This document shows, one piece after another, positions 16,736 to 25,776 of a stretch of 63,509 nt of DNA; position 1 is the stretch's first letter, and every line of letters begins with the position of its first letter. This DNA comes from Mycobacterium sp. GTDB lineage: Bacteria; Actinomycetota; Actinomycetes; Mycobacteriales; Mycobacteriaceae. The position numbers and the translations under genes were made by a program. The stretch is taken from contig RXJD01000032.1 of NCBI GenBank assembly GCA_003987775.1, positions 1-63,509 of the forward strand, given 5' to 3'. The notes below the pieces were generated by a model that saw only the letters and a list, made by a program, of their open reading frames with translations, ran no database searches and was not told where the DNA came from.

Positions 16736-17893
16736 TTATTCGGGCGGGCGCCCCGGTTCGGCGAACGTCCCCGGAATGTGTTCGAGCACCCGGCTGAGCC
16801 GCAGCGGCCCGCTGTTGGGGTCGGTGGAGTCGGGTTCCGGCGCCGCGACGGTCGGCTGACCGCCTGCCGTCGTTTCCTCGGCCTGCTCGCCCGCGGTGAG
16901 TCGCACCGGCTCCTGCTGCACCGGAGGAGCGACCGGAATCGCTTGCGCCGGAGGCGGAACGGGTGGCGCGACCGCCTCGGCCATCGGCGGCGTGGACTTG
17001 TGCGCGGGCTGGGACGGAGAAGGATCCTTCGGGGCGAGTTGCAGACCGACAGCCAGTGACACCGACGCCACGAAGGTCACCGCAGCGGCCGCCAGTGCGG
17101 TCGCCGCGCCGGCGTATTGGAGCGACCGCTTGGGTGCCGCGGCGACGGGAGCCGCCGCACCGGCCGCCACGAGTTCGGCGTCGGTGAATTCCGTGCTCTG
17201 TGCGGCCGCCAGGGCCGCTCCGCGCGCCACGGTCACTTGCGCCATGGTCTGGGAGAAGACGGGGACCGGCAGCGCATTCTCCAACTGCCACGAGAAATCG
17301 CCGACATCGTGTTGGGAGCCGACCACCACCACGCCGCCCGGGCGCCAGCTGCTGCGGTCGAACATCCCGGTGAGCCAGGACGCCAGGCCGTCGTAGCCAC
17401 CGCGAACATGCTTGACGGCGGTCTGGGTCTCGCCGTCGTGGGTGTCCACCATGACGACGGTCGCCCACTCGCGCTCGAGGATGCACACGGCGGTCTGCTC
17501 GTAGCCGATCACCGGCGCGATGGCCCGCGCCAGTGTTTCGACGGCGTCGAGCTGGCGGACGGGCACGACGTTGTCGAAACCCGCGTCGGTCAGTGCCTCC
17601 AGCAGGAGTGCGGCCTGGGCCGAAGCCTCGTCGCTCCAGGTCACTCCGACGACGCGCAACCGGTGATCGTCGGCGTTGGCGACCTCGCTGGCCTGTATCG
17701 CTTCGGCGGTGAGCTGCTGTGCCGTGCTCACGGCGCGTACTCCGGGGCTGTGCTGCACGCCATCCTGCAACTGCACTTCACGGTGATCGAGAATGGCGCC
17801 GTCGGCGCCATGTCCTTCAGCAAGGACCCAACCAACGCTGGTCGGCGTCACCGATAGCCCAAGTACCGTATCCAAATCTCGCACCTCAATCAT
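16736..17893 (-). CDS. DUF7159-like membrane protein with proline-rich tail
   Basis: A 385-aa protein. The N-terminal ~250 residues (MIEVRDLDTVLGLSVTPTSVGWVLAEG, VVGVTWSDEAS, VCILEREWATVVMVD, VVVVGSQHDVG) look like an actin/Hsp70-type nucleotide-binding fold. One membrane helix lies at about 262-288 (YAGAATALAAAAVTFVASVSLAVGL). A proline-rich tail of about 95 residues follows and should lie outside. I chose ATG 17893 because the extra 68 residues upstream are unlike a protein N-terminus. Many mycobacteria carry several such proteins beside Ag85 or PE genes; their function is unknown. Confidence 0.75.
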   Translation of the reverse strand: MIEVRDLDTVLGLSVTPTSVGWVLAEGHGADGAILDHREVQLQDGVQHSPGVRAVSTAQQLTAEAIQASEVANADDHRLRVVGVTWSDEASAQAALLLEALTDAGFDNVVPVRQLDAVETLARAIAPVIGYEQTAVCILEREWATVVMVDTHDGETQTAVKHVRGGYDGLASWLTGMFDRSSWRPGGVVVVGSQHDVGDFSWQLENALPVPVFSQTMAQVTVARGAALAAAQSTEFTDAELVAAGAAAPVAAAPKRSLQYAGAATALAAAAVTFVASVSLAVGLQLAPKDPSPSQPAHKSTPPMAEAVAPPVPPPAQAIPVAPPVQQEPVRLTAGEQAEETTAGGQPTVAAPEPDSTDPNSGPLRLSRVLEHIPGTFAEPGRPPE

Positions 17894-19430
<1,537 letters not shown>

Positions 19431-19447
19431 CCCGCACGACAACTGCT

Positions 19448-19488
19448 ACTACTGCGCTTGACGGCCGCATGCCGTCAAGCGCAGTAGT
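19448..19488. terminator. strong hairpin terminator after fbpB
   Basis: A perfect 18-bp stem: ACTACTGCGCTTGACGGC at 19448-19465 against its complement at 19471-19488, with loop CGCAT and then GCTTTCTGG. It starts 18 bp past the fbpB TGA and 11 bp from the stop of the convergent minus-strand gene, so it can serve both directions. Confidence 0.85.
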
Positions 19489-19499
19489 GCTTTCTGGGG

Positions 19500-20066
19500 T
19501 CAGCCGCCGATCTCGCCGGTGACATCGATCCATCCGGTGGCGTCGGTGCGGTGGTCGGTCGTGTTGCGGCATTCGCCGTATACCCGTGCCACTCCCACAT
19601 TCGCGTTGTCGTCGTCGCGGTAGATCAGCGCGGTGACCGCGCCCTTGGACACCGACCTGCTGTACGGGTGCCCTCCGGGTGACATGCCCTCCACCCAGCC
19701 GTCGGCTGCCAGGGCCTTGACGACGCCCGGCAGATAGACGTCGGCCCGGATGTCGGTGGGAATCGTGAAGGAGAGGTACACCGCGCCCTGATACGGCGGG
19801 TTGTCCCGGTCCCGGCACGACATCAGCAGATAACCCGCCGTCGTCGTGTGCAGCTGCGCGGCCGAGACGACATCCTTGGCGGCATTCACCGCCTGGGCCC
19901 GGCTCTGCTGGTCGGATACCGGCGGGCCGGAATGGTTTAGCGCGTCCGCGGACGTGGTGTGCAGTTGGTCCACGGCCAGAAATGCCCCACCGAGCAGCAG
20001 CGACGTTCCGAGGGTGGCAGCGAGCAGGGACCGGGCCTGGGTCGATCTCAACCAGTCTGCACGCAT
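19500..20066 (-). CDS. secreted or membrane-anchored protein, unknown function
   Basis: A 188-aa protein starting MRADWLRSTQARSLLAATLGTSLLLGGAFLAVDQL at ATG 20066: a basic N-terminus and a single hydrophobic stretch (about residues 13-31) with no clear cleavage or lipobox cysteine, so probably an N-terminal anchor. The mature domain has LLMSCRDRDNPPYQGAVYLSFTIP, LAADGWVEG and VYGECRNTTDHR, with two cysteines that could pair. It resembles small mycobacterial envelope proteins of the Lpp type, but I cannot name a family. It diverges from the chorismate mutase gene with 48 bp between starts. Confidence 0.75.
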   Translation of the reverse strand: MRADWLRSTQARSLLAATLGTSLLLGGAFLAVDQLHTTSADALNHSGPPVSDQQSRAQAVNAAKDVVSAAQLHTTTAGYLLMSCRDRDNPPYQGAVYLSFTIPTDIRADVYLPGVVKALAADGWVEGMSPGGHPYSRSVSKGAVTALIYRDDDNANVGVARVYGECRNTTDHRTDATGWIDVTGEIGG

Positions 20067-20114
20067 GCCACCATTGTTCGTCAGTGCCTGATCAGTCGCC
20101 GAGGGAGGGCCGGG

Positions 20115-20711
20115 ATGTTGCACGGCGCGTCTCGCGCGATTCTGGTCACGGTGGCCGCCGTGTTGGTGGGCACGTTGGGAGGGGCCGTTGCGCCGCCACA
20201 AGGCAAAGCCGAGGGCCCCGATTCGCTGGCGATGCTGGTGGATGCACTCGCCGAACGGCTCGCGGTCGCCGAACCGGTGGCTGCCTTCAAGTGGGGTGCC
20301 CACGCCCCGATCGAGGATCCGGCGCGTGTCGAGCAGGAGCTCGTGGCACTGCGCGCGGACGCGGCGTCGACTGACGTCGACCCCGACTTCGTCGCCCGCG
20401 TGTTCCGCGACCAGATCGACGCCACCGAAGCCATCGAGTACCAACGGTTCGCGGAGTGGAAGCTCGACCCCGCCACGGTGCCGCCCGCACCGGCCGATCT
20501 TGCGGCGTCACGGGCCGCCATCGACGCACTGAACACTAAGATTTTGTCTCACATAGCGCTTAATCGGAGTTTGCTGGGATCGCCGGCATGCACGGGCCTG
20601 CTGCAGCAGGCCCGCGCGCAAGTGACACGGCAGCGCGGCTTGGACAACCTGTATCAACGTGCGCTTTCGACGGCGACCGCCTCCTACTGCCAGCCGCAAC
20701 CACCCACCTGA
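20115..20711 (+). CDS. secreted chorismate mutase (AroQ gamma, Rv1885c-like)
   Basis: A 198-aa protein with an N-terminal signal peptide (MLHGASRAILVTVAAVLVGTLGGAVA) and an all-helical AroQ-gamma domain that converts chorismate to prephenate, here outside the cytoplasm. Core residues are seen in LVDALAERLAVAEPVAAFKW (substrate Arg and Lys), DFVARVFRDQIDATEAIEYQRFAEW, and SPACTGLLQQARAQVTRQRGLDNLYQRALSTATASYC with the cysteine pair of the secreted form. [12 protein letters not shown] precedes ATG 20115. From memory Rv1885c occupies the same place next to fbpB and rpfC. Confidence 0.93.
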   Translation: MLHGASRAILVTVAAVLVGTLGGAVAPPQGKAEGPDSLAMLVDALAERLAVAEPVAAFKWGAHAPIEDPARVEQELVALRADAASTDVDPDFVARVFRDQIDATEAIEYQRFAEWKLDPATVPPAPADLAASRAAIDALNTKILSHIALNRSLLGSPACTGLLQQARAQVTRQRGLDNLYQRALSTATASYCQPQPPT

Positions 20712-20809
20712 GACGGGCCTGAGAACGGCGTTTGCGCCAATCTCAATGCGGTAGACAACTGATCTCATAATTTTTTCTCTTGGGTAACGCTTTGAACACG
20801 CCCGGCGAA

Positions 20810-21235
20810 ATGCCGGACATGACGCACATCACAAAGCCCCTCATCAAGTCCGCGATCACCGCGGGATTCATCGCCACGGGTATGTCGCTGTCCACCGGTG
20901 CCGCCGACGCCGACACGATGAACTGGGAAGCCGTCGCACAGTGCGAGTCCGGCGGAAACTGGGCCGCCAACACCGGCAACGGAGCGTACGGCGGTTTGCA
21001 GTTCAAGCAAGCTACGTGGGAGGAGTACGGCGGCGTCGGAAACCCGGCGAAAGCCTCCAAGCAGCAACAAATCGACGTCGCGAACCGGGTCCTGGCCGGT
21101 CAGGGACCGGGCGCCTGGCCGAAGTGTGCCAGCGCGGGCGGGACGGGGCCGGGGATCGCGCAGCTGCCCAAGCCCGGTCAGACGCTGACCCAGACCATCA
21201 CCCAGATCATCGGGTTGTTCACGCCCAAACAATGA
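20810..21235 (+). CDS. rpfC: resuscitation-promoting factor, RpfC-like
   Basis: About 141 aa. A signal sequence ([24 protein letters not shown]) is followed by a compact Rpf domain: [29 protein letters not shown] with the catalytic Glu in CESGGNW, then [31 protein letters not shown]. The two cysteines pair in this lysozyme-like fold. A short tail ([28 protein letters not shown]) ends the protein. Rpfs are secreted peptidoglycan hydrolases that help dormant cells regrow. The start is uncertain: ATG 20810, ATG 20819 and TTG 20780 are all in frame and none has a strong ribosome site. M. tuberculosis RpfC is somewhat longer. Confidence 0.92.
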   Translation: MPDMTHITKPLIKSAITAGFIATGMSLSTGAADADTMNWEAVAQCESGGNWAANTGNGAYGGLQFKQATWEEYGGVGNPAKASKQQQIDVANRVLAGQGPGAWPKCASAGGTGPGIAQLPKPGQTLTQTITQIIGLFTPKQ

Positions 21236-21247
21236 TTATCGGTGGGG

Positions 21248-21271
21248 CGCCGCGTTTCGTTACACGCGGCG
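21248..21271 (+). terminator. hairpin after rpfC
   Basis: A perfect 8-bp stem CGCCGCGT/ACGCGGCG with an 8-nt loop, 12 bp past the rpfC stop and before the next gene. No U-tract follows, so it may be a weak terminator or an mRNA 3' stabiliser. Confidence 0.4.
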
Positions 21272-21286
21272 TGATTGGATCCTTCT

Positions 21287-21745
21287 ATGGAGGGTTCAGC
21301 AACAGTTCATATGGCGGCGCCGGCAGACAAGATCTGGGATTTAATAGCCGATATTCGAAATACCGGACGCTTCTCACCGGAAACCTTCGAGGCCGAGTGG
21401 CTCGACGGAGCGACCGGTCCGGCACTCGGCGCCCGGTTCCGCGGGCACGTCCGGCGAAACGGGATCGGTCCGGTCTACTGGACTACGTGCGAGGTGACCG
21501 CATGCGAACCCGGTCGCGAATTCGGATTTGCTGCGATGCTCGGAGACAAGCCGGTCAACAACTGGCTGTACCGGCTGGCGCCGTCCGGCGACGGCACCGA
21601 TGTCACGGAGTCGTTCCGGTTGACTCCGTCCGCGTTCTCCACCGTGTACTTCTGGTTGTTCGGGGGGTGGTTGCGACAGCGCAATAACATCCGAGACATG
21701 ACGAAGACGCTGCATCGCATCAAAGATGTGGTCGAAGCAGGCTGA
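21287..21745 (+). CDS. SRPBCC (polyketide cyclase/START-like) protein, Rv1883c-like
   Basis: A 152-aa protein starting MEGSATVHMAAPADKIWDLIADIRNTGRFSPETFEAEWLDG, the standard SRPBCC opening. Later come GARFRGHVRRNG, TCEVTACEPGREFGFAA and a C-terminal helix (NIRDMTKTLHRIKDVVEA). These proteins bind hydrophobic ligands in a deep cavity; the ligand is unknown. I chose ATG 21287 over the TTG four codons upstream. It is followed after 23 bp by the SDR gene, with lppE and cyp140 downstream, the M. tuberculosis order as I recall it. Confidence 0.88.
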   Translation: MEGSATVHMAAPADKIWDLIADIRNTGRFSPETFEAEWLDGATGPALGARFRGHVRRNGIGPVYWTTCEVTACEPGREFGFAAMLGDKPVNNWLYRLAPSGDGTDVTESFRLTPSAFSTVYFWLFGGWLRQRNNIRDMTKTLHRIKDVVEAG

Positions 21746-21768
21746 GGGGCTGGGCGGAGATCAGGTCG

Positions 21769-22599
21769 ATGAAGACGATATTCATCACTGGTGCGGGCAG
21801 CGGGATGGGCCGGGAGGGCGTCAGGCTCTTCCACCGCAAAGGCTGGCGCGTCGGCGCCGTGGACCGCAACGACGAGGGCCTGGCCGCACTCAGTGTGGAG
21901 CTCGGCGCCGGGTTGTGGACCCGTGTGGTCGACGTGACCGACAAGGCCGCGTTGGACACGGCGCTGGCCGACTTCTGTGCCGGTAACGCCGGCGGCGGAC
22001 TCGACATGATGTGGAACAACGCCGGCATCGGTGAAGGCGGCTGGTTCGAGGACGTGCCGTACGAGGCCGCGATGCGAGTCGTCGATGTCAACTTCAAGGC
22101 CGTGCTGACGGGCGCCTACGGGGCACTCCCCTACCTGAAGAAGGCGCCGGGCAGCCTGATGTTCTCGACGTCGTCGTCTTCGGGCACGTATGGCATGCCG
22201 CGCATCGCCGTCTACTCGGCGACCAAGCACGCCGTCAAGGGACTGACGGAGGCGCTGAGCGTCGAATGGCAGCGCCACGGCGTGCGGGTCGCCGACGTGC
22301 TGCCCGGCCTGATCGACACCGCCATCCTGACCTCGACGCCCCAGCACTCCGACGGACCGCGGACCCAGATGTCCCCGGCGGACTTGCGTGCCGCGGCGCC
22401 CAAAAGAGGGATGTTCCGTCTGATGCCGGCTTCCAGCGTGGCCGAGGTGGCGTGGCAGGCCTACCAGCATCCGACGCGGCTGCACTGGTACGTGCCCAGG
22501 AGCATCCGTTGGATCGACCGGCTCAAAGGCATCAGCCCGGAGTTCGTGCGAAATCGCATCGTGAAAGCTCTGCCCAGGCTGGACCCCAAGCGGCCATAA
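21769..22599 (+). CDS. short-chain dehydrogenase/reductase (Rv1882c-like)
   Basis: A 276-aa classical SDR. The cofactor motif is TGAGSGMGR near residues 7-15; NNAG lies near 84; the active site includes STSSSSGTYG and YSATKHAVKG. GGAG precedes ATG 21769. The C-terminal extension after the core (VPRSIRWIDRLKGISPEFVRNRIVKALPRLDPKRP) is usual for this mycobacterial group. The substrate is unknown. It lies in a run SRPBCC-SDR-LppE-CYP140 with short gaps, pointing to one transcript. Confidence 0.9.
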   Translation: MKTIFITGAGSGMGREGVRLFHRKGWRVGAVDRNDEGLAALSVELGAGLWTRVVDVTDKAALDTALADFCAGNAGGGLDMMWNNAGIGEGGWFEDVPYEAAMRVVDVNFKAVLTGAYGALPYLKKAPGSLMFSTSSSSGTYGMPRIAVYSATKHAVKGLTEALSVEWQRHGVRVADVLPGLIDTAILTSTPQHSDGPRTQMSPADLRAAAPKRGMFRLMPASSVAEVAWQAYQHPTRLHWYVPRSIRWIDRLKGISPEFVRNRIVKALPRLDPKRP

Positions 22600-22606
22600 T
22601 GTTCTG

Positions 22607-23023
22607 GTGCAGAACCGGATGGTCGCAGCGGCAGGAATAGCAATAGCTCTCACGGTGTCTGGTTGCGGGGGCGCCCAGATCATGCCCCGAAAGGCGGCGC
22701 ACCTGACGATCGATGGCTCCGCCCACACCACGCGTCCGCCGGCGTGTAGCCAGATCCAGGCCTACCGGACCATCGACATCCGCGATCGCGACGGCCAGGT
22801 GCAGGCGGTGGTGATGATCAGCGGTGACCGGGTGATCCCGCAGTTCGTCAAGATCCGCAACATCGACGGTTTCACCGGCAGCTACTACGAGGGCGGGGTG
22901 GGCGACGCACACGTGGATGTCAACAAGAACGCCTACACCATCACCGGCAGCGCGTCCGGCATCAACAGCAGCAACCCGAATAAGGTTGTGACGACGGACT
23001 TCAAGATCAGCGCCGAGTGCTGA
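22607..23023 (+). CDS. lppE: lipoprotein LppE
   Basis: About 138 aa with a lipoprotein signal: MQNRMVAAAGIAIALTVSGCGG, the lipobox VSGC giving the lipidated cysteine near residue 20. Mature-part text such as AHLTIDGSAHTTRPPACSQIQAYRTIDIRDRDGQVQAVV and NAYTITGSASGINSSNP fits the LppE/LpqH-like (19-kDa antigen) beta-sheet family. GTG 22607 is the longest start; ATG 22619 also keeps the signal. It lies 7 bp after the SDR stop and 1 bp before the P450 start. It is anchored in the outer leaflet of the plasma membrane. Confidence 0.88.
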   Translation: MQNRMVAAAGIAIALTVSGCGGAQIMPRKAAHLTIDGSAHTTRPPACSQIQAYRTIDIRDRDGQVQAVVMISGDRVIPQFVKIRNIDGFTGSYYEGGVGDAHVDVNKNAYTITGSASGINSSNPNKVVTTDFKISAEC

Positions 23024-23024
23024 C

Positions 23025-24341
23025 GTGAAGGAAAGACTGCACTGGTTTGCGATGCACGGTGTGGTCCGCGGGGTGGCCAAACTCGCGGTACGGCGCGGCG
23101 ACCTGCAAGCCCGGTTGATCGCCGACCCGGCTGTCGCGGATGACCCGGTGCCCTTCTACGACGAGGTACGACGCCGCGGCGGGTTGGTGCGTAACCGGGC
23201 GAATCTGATGACGGTCGACCACCGCCTCGCTCACGATCTGCTGCGATCCGACGATTTCCACGTCGTCAACTTCGGGGATAGCTTGCCGAAACCGTTGCGC
23301 TGGTTGGAAATTCGCACCCGTGATAACCGGCTGCACCCGTTGCGGCCGCCGTCGCTACTGGCGGTGGAACCGCCCGATCACACGCGCTACCGCAAGACGG
23401 TCTCAGCCGTGTTCACCTCACGCGCGGTGGCCGCGCTGCGCGACCGGGTTCAGCAGACGGCCGACGAACTGCTCGATCAGCTGGTCGACCGGCCCGGCGG
23501 GGTAGACATCGTCGGCCGCTATTGCTCCCAGCTGCCCATCACTGTCATCAGCGAGATCCTCGGTGTGCCGGAATATGACCGCCGGCGCGTTTTGGAGTTC
23601 GGCGAACTGGCCGCCCCGAGTCTGGACATCGGGCTGCCCTGGCAGCAGTACGTCCGCGTGCGGCGGGGCGTCGCGGGCTTCAACGCATGGCTGGTTCAGC
23701 ATCTGCGTGAACTGCAGCGCAACCCGGGTGACGACCTGATGAGCCAGCTGATCCAAACCGCCAAAAGTGGCAGCGAGGACAGCTATCTCGACGACAACGA
23801 GCTGCAGGCCGTAGCGGGTCTGGTGCTGGTCGCCGGTTTCGAGACCACAGTCAACCTGCTGGGCAACGGAATTCGGATGCTGCTGGACCATCCCGACCAA
23901 CTGGAGAAGCTGCGGGAACGGCCGGAACTGTGGCCCAACGCCGTGGAGGAGATTCTGCGCCTCGACTCCCCCGTGCAGCTGACGGCGCGGGTGGCCGGCC
24001 GCGACGTCGAGGTCGCGGGGATGCCGATCTACCGCGACGAGGTCGTGGTGATCTACCTGGCCGCCGCTAACCGTGACCCGGCGGTGTTCGCCGACCCGCA
24101 CCGATTCGATATCGAAAGGGCCAATGCGGGAAGGCATCTGGCGTTCTCCACGGGACGCCACTTCTGCCTGGGCGCTGCGCTGGCCCGGGCCGAGGGCGAG
24201 GTCGGACTGCGCACCTTCTTCGAGCGCTTCCCCGACGTGCAGGCCGCCGGCGCCGGAAGCCGGCGCAGCACGAGGGTGCTACGGGGCTGGTCGACGTTGC
24301 CGGTGCAGCTCGGTCCGGCCAGGTCGATGGCCGCGCGGTAG
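23025..24341 (+). CDS. cyp140: cytochrome P450, CYP140 family
   Basis: A 438-aa P450, the same length I recall for Rv1880c (CYP140A1). It starts at GTG 23025 (MKERLHWFAMHGVVRG), directly after the lppE stop. I-helix VLVAGFETTVN, K-helix EEILRLDSPVQ and the heme loop FSTGRHFCLGAALAR are intact. CYP140s are orphan mycobacterial P450s whose substrates have not been settled. The stop abuts that of the convergent dienelactone hydrolase gene with no intergenic space. Confidence 0.95.
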   Translation: MKERLHWFAMHGVVRGVAKLAVRRGDLQARLIADPAVADDPVPFYDEVRRRGGLVRNRANLMTVDHRLAHDLLRSDDFHVVNFGDSLPKPLRWLEIRTRDNRLHPLRPPSLLAVEPPDHTRYRKTVSAVFTSRAVAALRDRVQQTADELLDQLVDRPGGVDIVGRYCSQLPITVISEILGVPEYDRRRVLEFGELAAPSLDIGLPWQQYVRVRRGVAGFNAWLVQHLRELQRNPGDDLMSQLIQTAKSGSEDSYLDDNELQAVAGLVLVAGFETTVNLLGNGIRMLLDHPDQLEKLRERPELWPNAVEEILRLDSPVQLTARVAGRDVEVAGMPIYRDEVVVIYLAAANRDPAVFADPHRFDIERANAGRHLAFSTGRHFCLGAALARAEGEVGLRTFFERFPDVQAAGAGSRRSTRVLRGWSTLPVQLGPARSMAAR

Positions 24342-25247
24342 TCAGCGCAGGTAACGGCCGAACCAGTCCAGCATTCGCTGCCACGCGTCGGCGGCCGCGA
24401 CGGCGTTGTACCGCGGACCGGTGTCGTTGAAGAACGCGTGATCGGCTTCCGGTTCGACGACGAACTCGTGCACCAGCCCGGCGCGGGTCAGTGCGGCTTC
24501 GGCGGCCGGCCGTGAACTCGTCACCCTATTGTCGAGCGCCCCGTAGATCCCGAGCACCGCGGCCTTGGCCCCGCCAAAATTCGGGTTCTCGGGCAGCGGC
24601 CCGTAGCAGGGCACCGCGGCGGACACGTCCGGCCCGCCGGCCGCCAGCAGCTGCCAGACCAGTCCCCCGCCGAAGCAGAACCCCACCACGCCGATCTTCT
24701 GGGTGGGGGCCCACTTTCGCAGTTGGCCGACGCCCGAATTGAGATCGCCGACGAACTGTTCGGGTGCGATGCCGGCCAGTGCGGCGGTGGCTTGCGCGGG
24801 ATCGCCGAATGCGCCGGTGCCGCCCTTCTCCGACAGCAGGTCGATCGCCAGCGCCGAATAGCCGGCGCCGGCCAGCCTGGCCGCCACCGATCGCACCCAA
24901 TCGGTCAATCCCTTGTTCTCGTGGATGACCAGCACCGCGCCCTTCGGGTCCGCCGCCGGCGCCCAGGCCCCTTGAAGCTGGCCCTGGGGCCCGGGCCAGG
25001 TCACCGGCGAGGTGGTCGGTGCGCCGACCGTGCCCGGGGGCTGCGAAGCGGTGGTGCCGGTCGGGGTGGACGGCGACTCCGTGGGTTTGGCATTCTCCGG
25101 GCGGGCGCACGCCGCGATCAGGGCCGCCGCCGCGGTGGCACTCAAGCCCAGCAAACCCAGCCGGCGCAGCGCTTCGCGTCTGGTGAGCAGACCGTCGAGA
25201 TGGTCGGTGGCGATTTCCTCGGCGATGTAGCGCTGCAGTCCCCTCAC
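24342..25247 (-). CDS. dienelactone hydrolase family lipoprotein, Tat-type leader
   Basis: A 301-aa alpha/beta hydrolase with the Cys-Asp-His triad of dienelactone hydrolases: C191 in VVGFCFGGG, D239 in YGALDNRV, H270 in EADHAFFND. The leader contains TRREALRRLGLLGLSATAAAALIAAC, a twin-arginine-like motif ending in a lipobox cysteine (about C47), followed by a Thr/Pro/Ser-rich linker of about 35 residues. It should be exported folded and lipid-anchored. The family opens lactones or cleaves esters; the natural substrate is unknown. The first 20 residues before the RR motif are unusually long for a Tat leader, so the start could be later. Confidence 0.88.
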   Translation of the reverse strand: MRGLQRYIAEEIATDHLDGLLTRREALRRLGLLGLSATAAAALIAACARPENAKPTESPSTPTGTTASQPPGTVGAPTTSPVTWPGPQGQLQGAWAPAADPKGAVLVIHENKGLTDWVRSVAARLAGAGYSALAIDLLSEKGGTGAFGDPAQATAALAGIAPEQFVGDLNSGVGQLRKWAPTQKIGVVGFCFGGGLVWQLLAAGGPDVSAAVPCYGPLPENPNFGGAKAAVLGIYGALDNRVTSSRPAAEAALTRAGLVHEFVVEPEADHAFFNDTGPRYNAVAAADAWQRMLDWFGRYLR

Positions 25248-25311
25248 GAGCCGAGTATGCGCCGCGAAGCTGTGGTTGACACCCGTGCGGCGGCCGAGTT
25301 AATTGACGGGT

Positions 25312-25764
25312 ATGACAGAAGTGATCACCGCTGAGAACGTCGTGACCGGAATGTGGCAGGCGCTGTCGCGGCGGGACTGGGATGCCGTCAAGACATTCCT
25401 GTCCGACGACTGCCTCTACGTCGACATGCCGGTCCCGGCGGTCTCGGCCCGTGGTCCCGAGAACATCGTCGCACGGCTGAAGATCGGACTAGAGCAGTTG
25501 GCCGGTTACGAGAATCACGCCGGTGTATTGGTGTCCAACGGCTCCGACGTCATGTACGAGCACTCCGAGACGTGGACCTTCCAGACCGGCGAGCAGGGCG
25601 TGCTCAGGTTCGTCACGGTGCACAAGGTGGTGGACGGCAAAATCACGGTCTGGAAAGACTATTGGGACATGAACAGCCTGGTTGCGTTCGCGCCGCCGCA
25701 ACACTTCGAGAACCTGGCCGGCGGCGACACTTCCTGGATCTTCGACGCCAGCGCCCTGGTCTAG
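25312..25764 (+). CDS. limonene-1,2-epoxide hydrolase-like protein (EphG-like)
   Basis: A 150-aa cone-fold protein (MTEVITAENVVTGMWQALSRRDWDAVKTFLSDDCLYVDMPVP) with the LEH-type features GPENIVARLKIGLEQLAGY, SETWTF and DGKITVWKDYWDMNSL supplying the Asp/Arg network. It matches my memory of M. tuberculosis EphG (Rv2740) in length and text. Such enzymes hydrate epoxides, and EphG was linked to steroid or cholesterol-derived epoxides. I chose ATG 25312 over the TTG three codons earlier. It is followed after 12 bp by a PaaK-like ligase. Confidence 0.78.
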   Translation: MTEVITAENVVTGMWQALSRRDWDAVKTFLSDDCLYVDMPVPAVSARGPENIVARLKIGLEQLAGYENHAGVLVSNGSDVMYEHSETWTFQTGEQGVLRFVTVHKVVDGKITVWKDYWDMNSLVAFAPPQHFENLAGGDTSWIFDASALV

Positions 25765-25776
25765 AAACCGCCGCGG

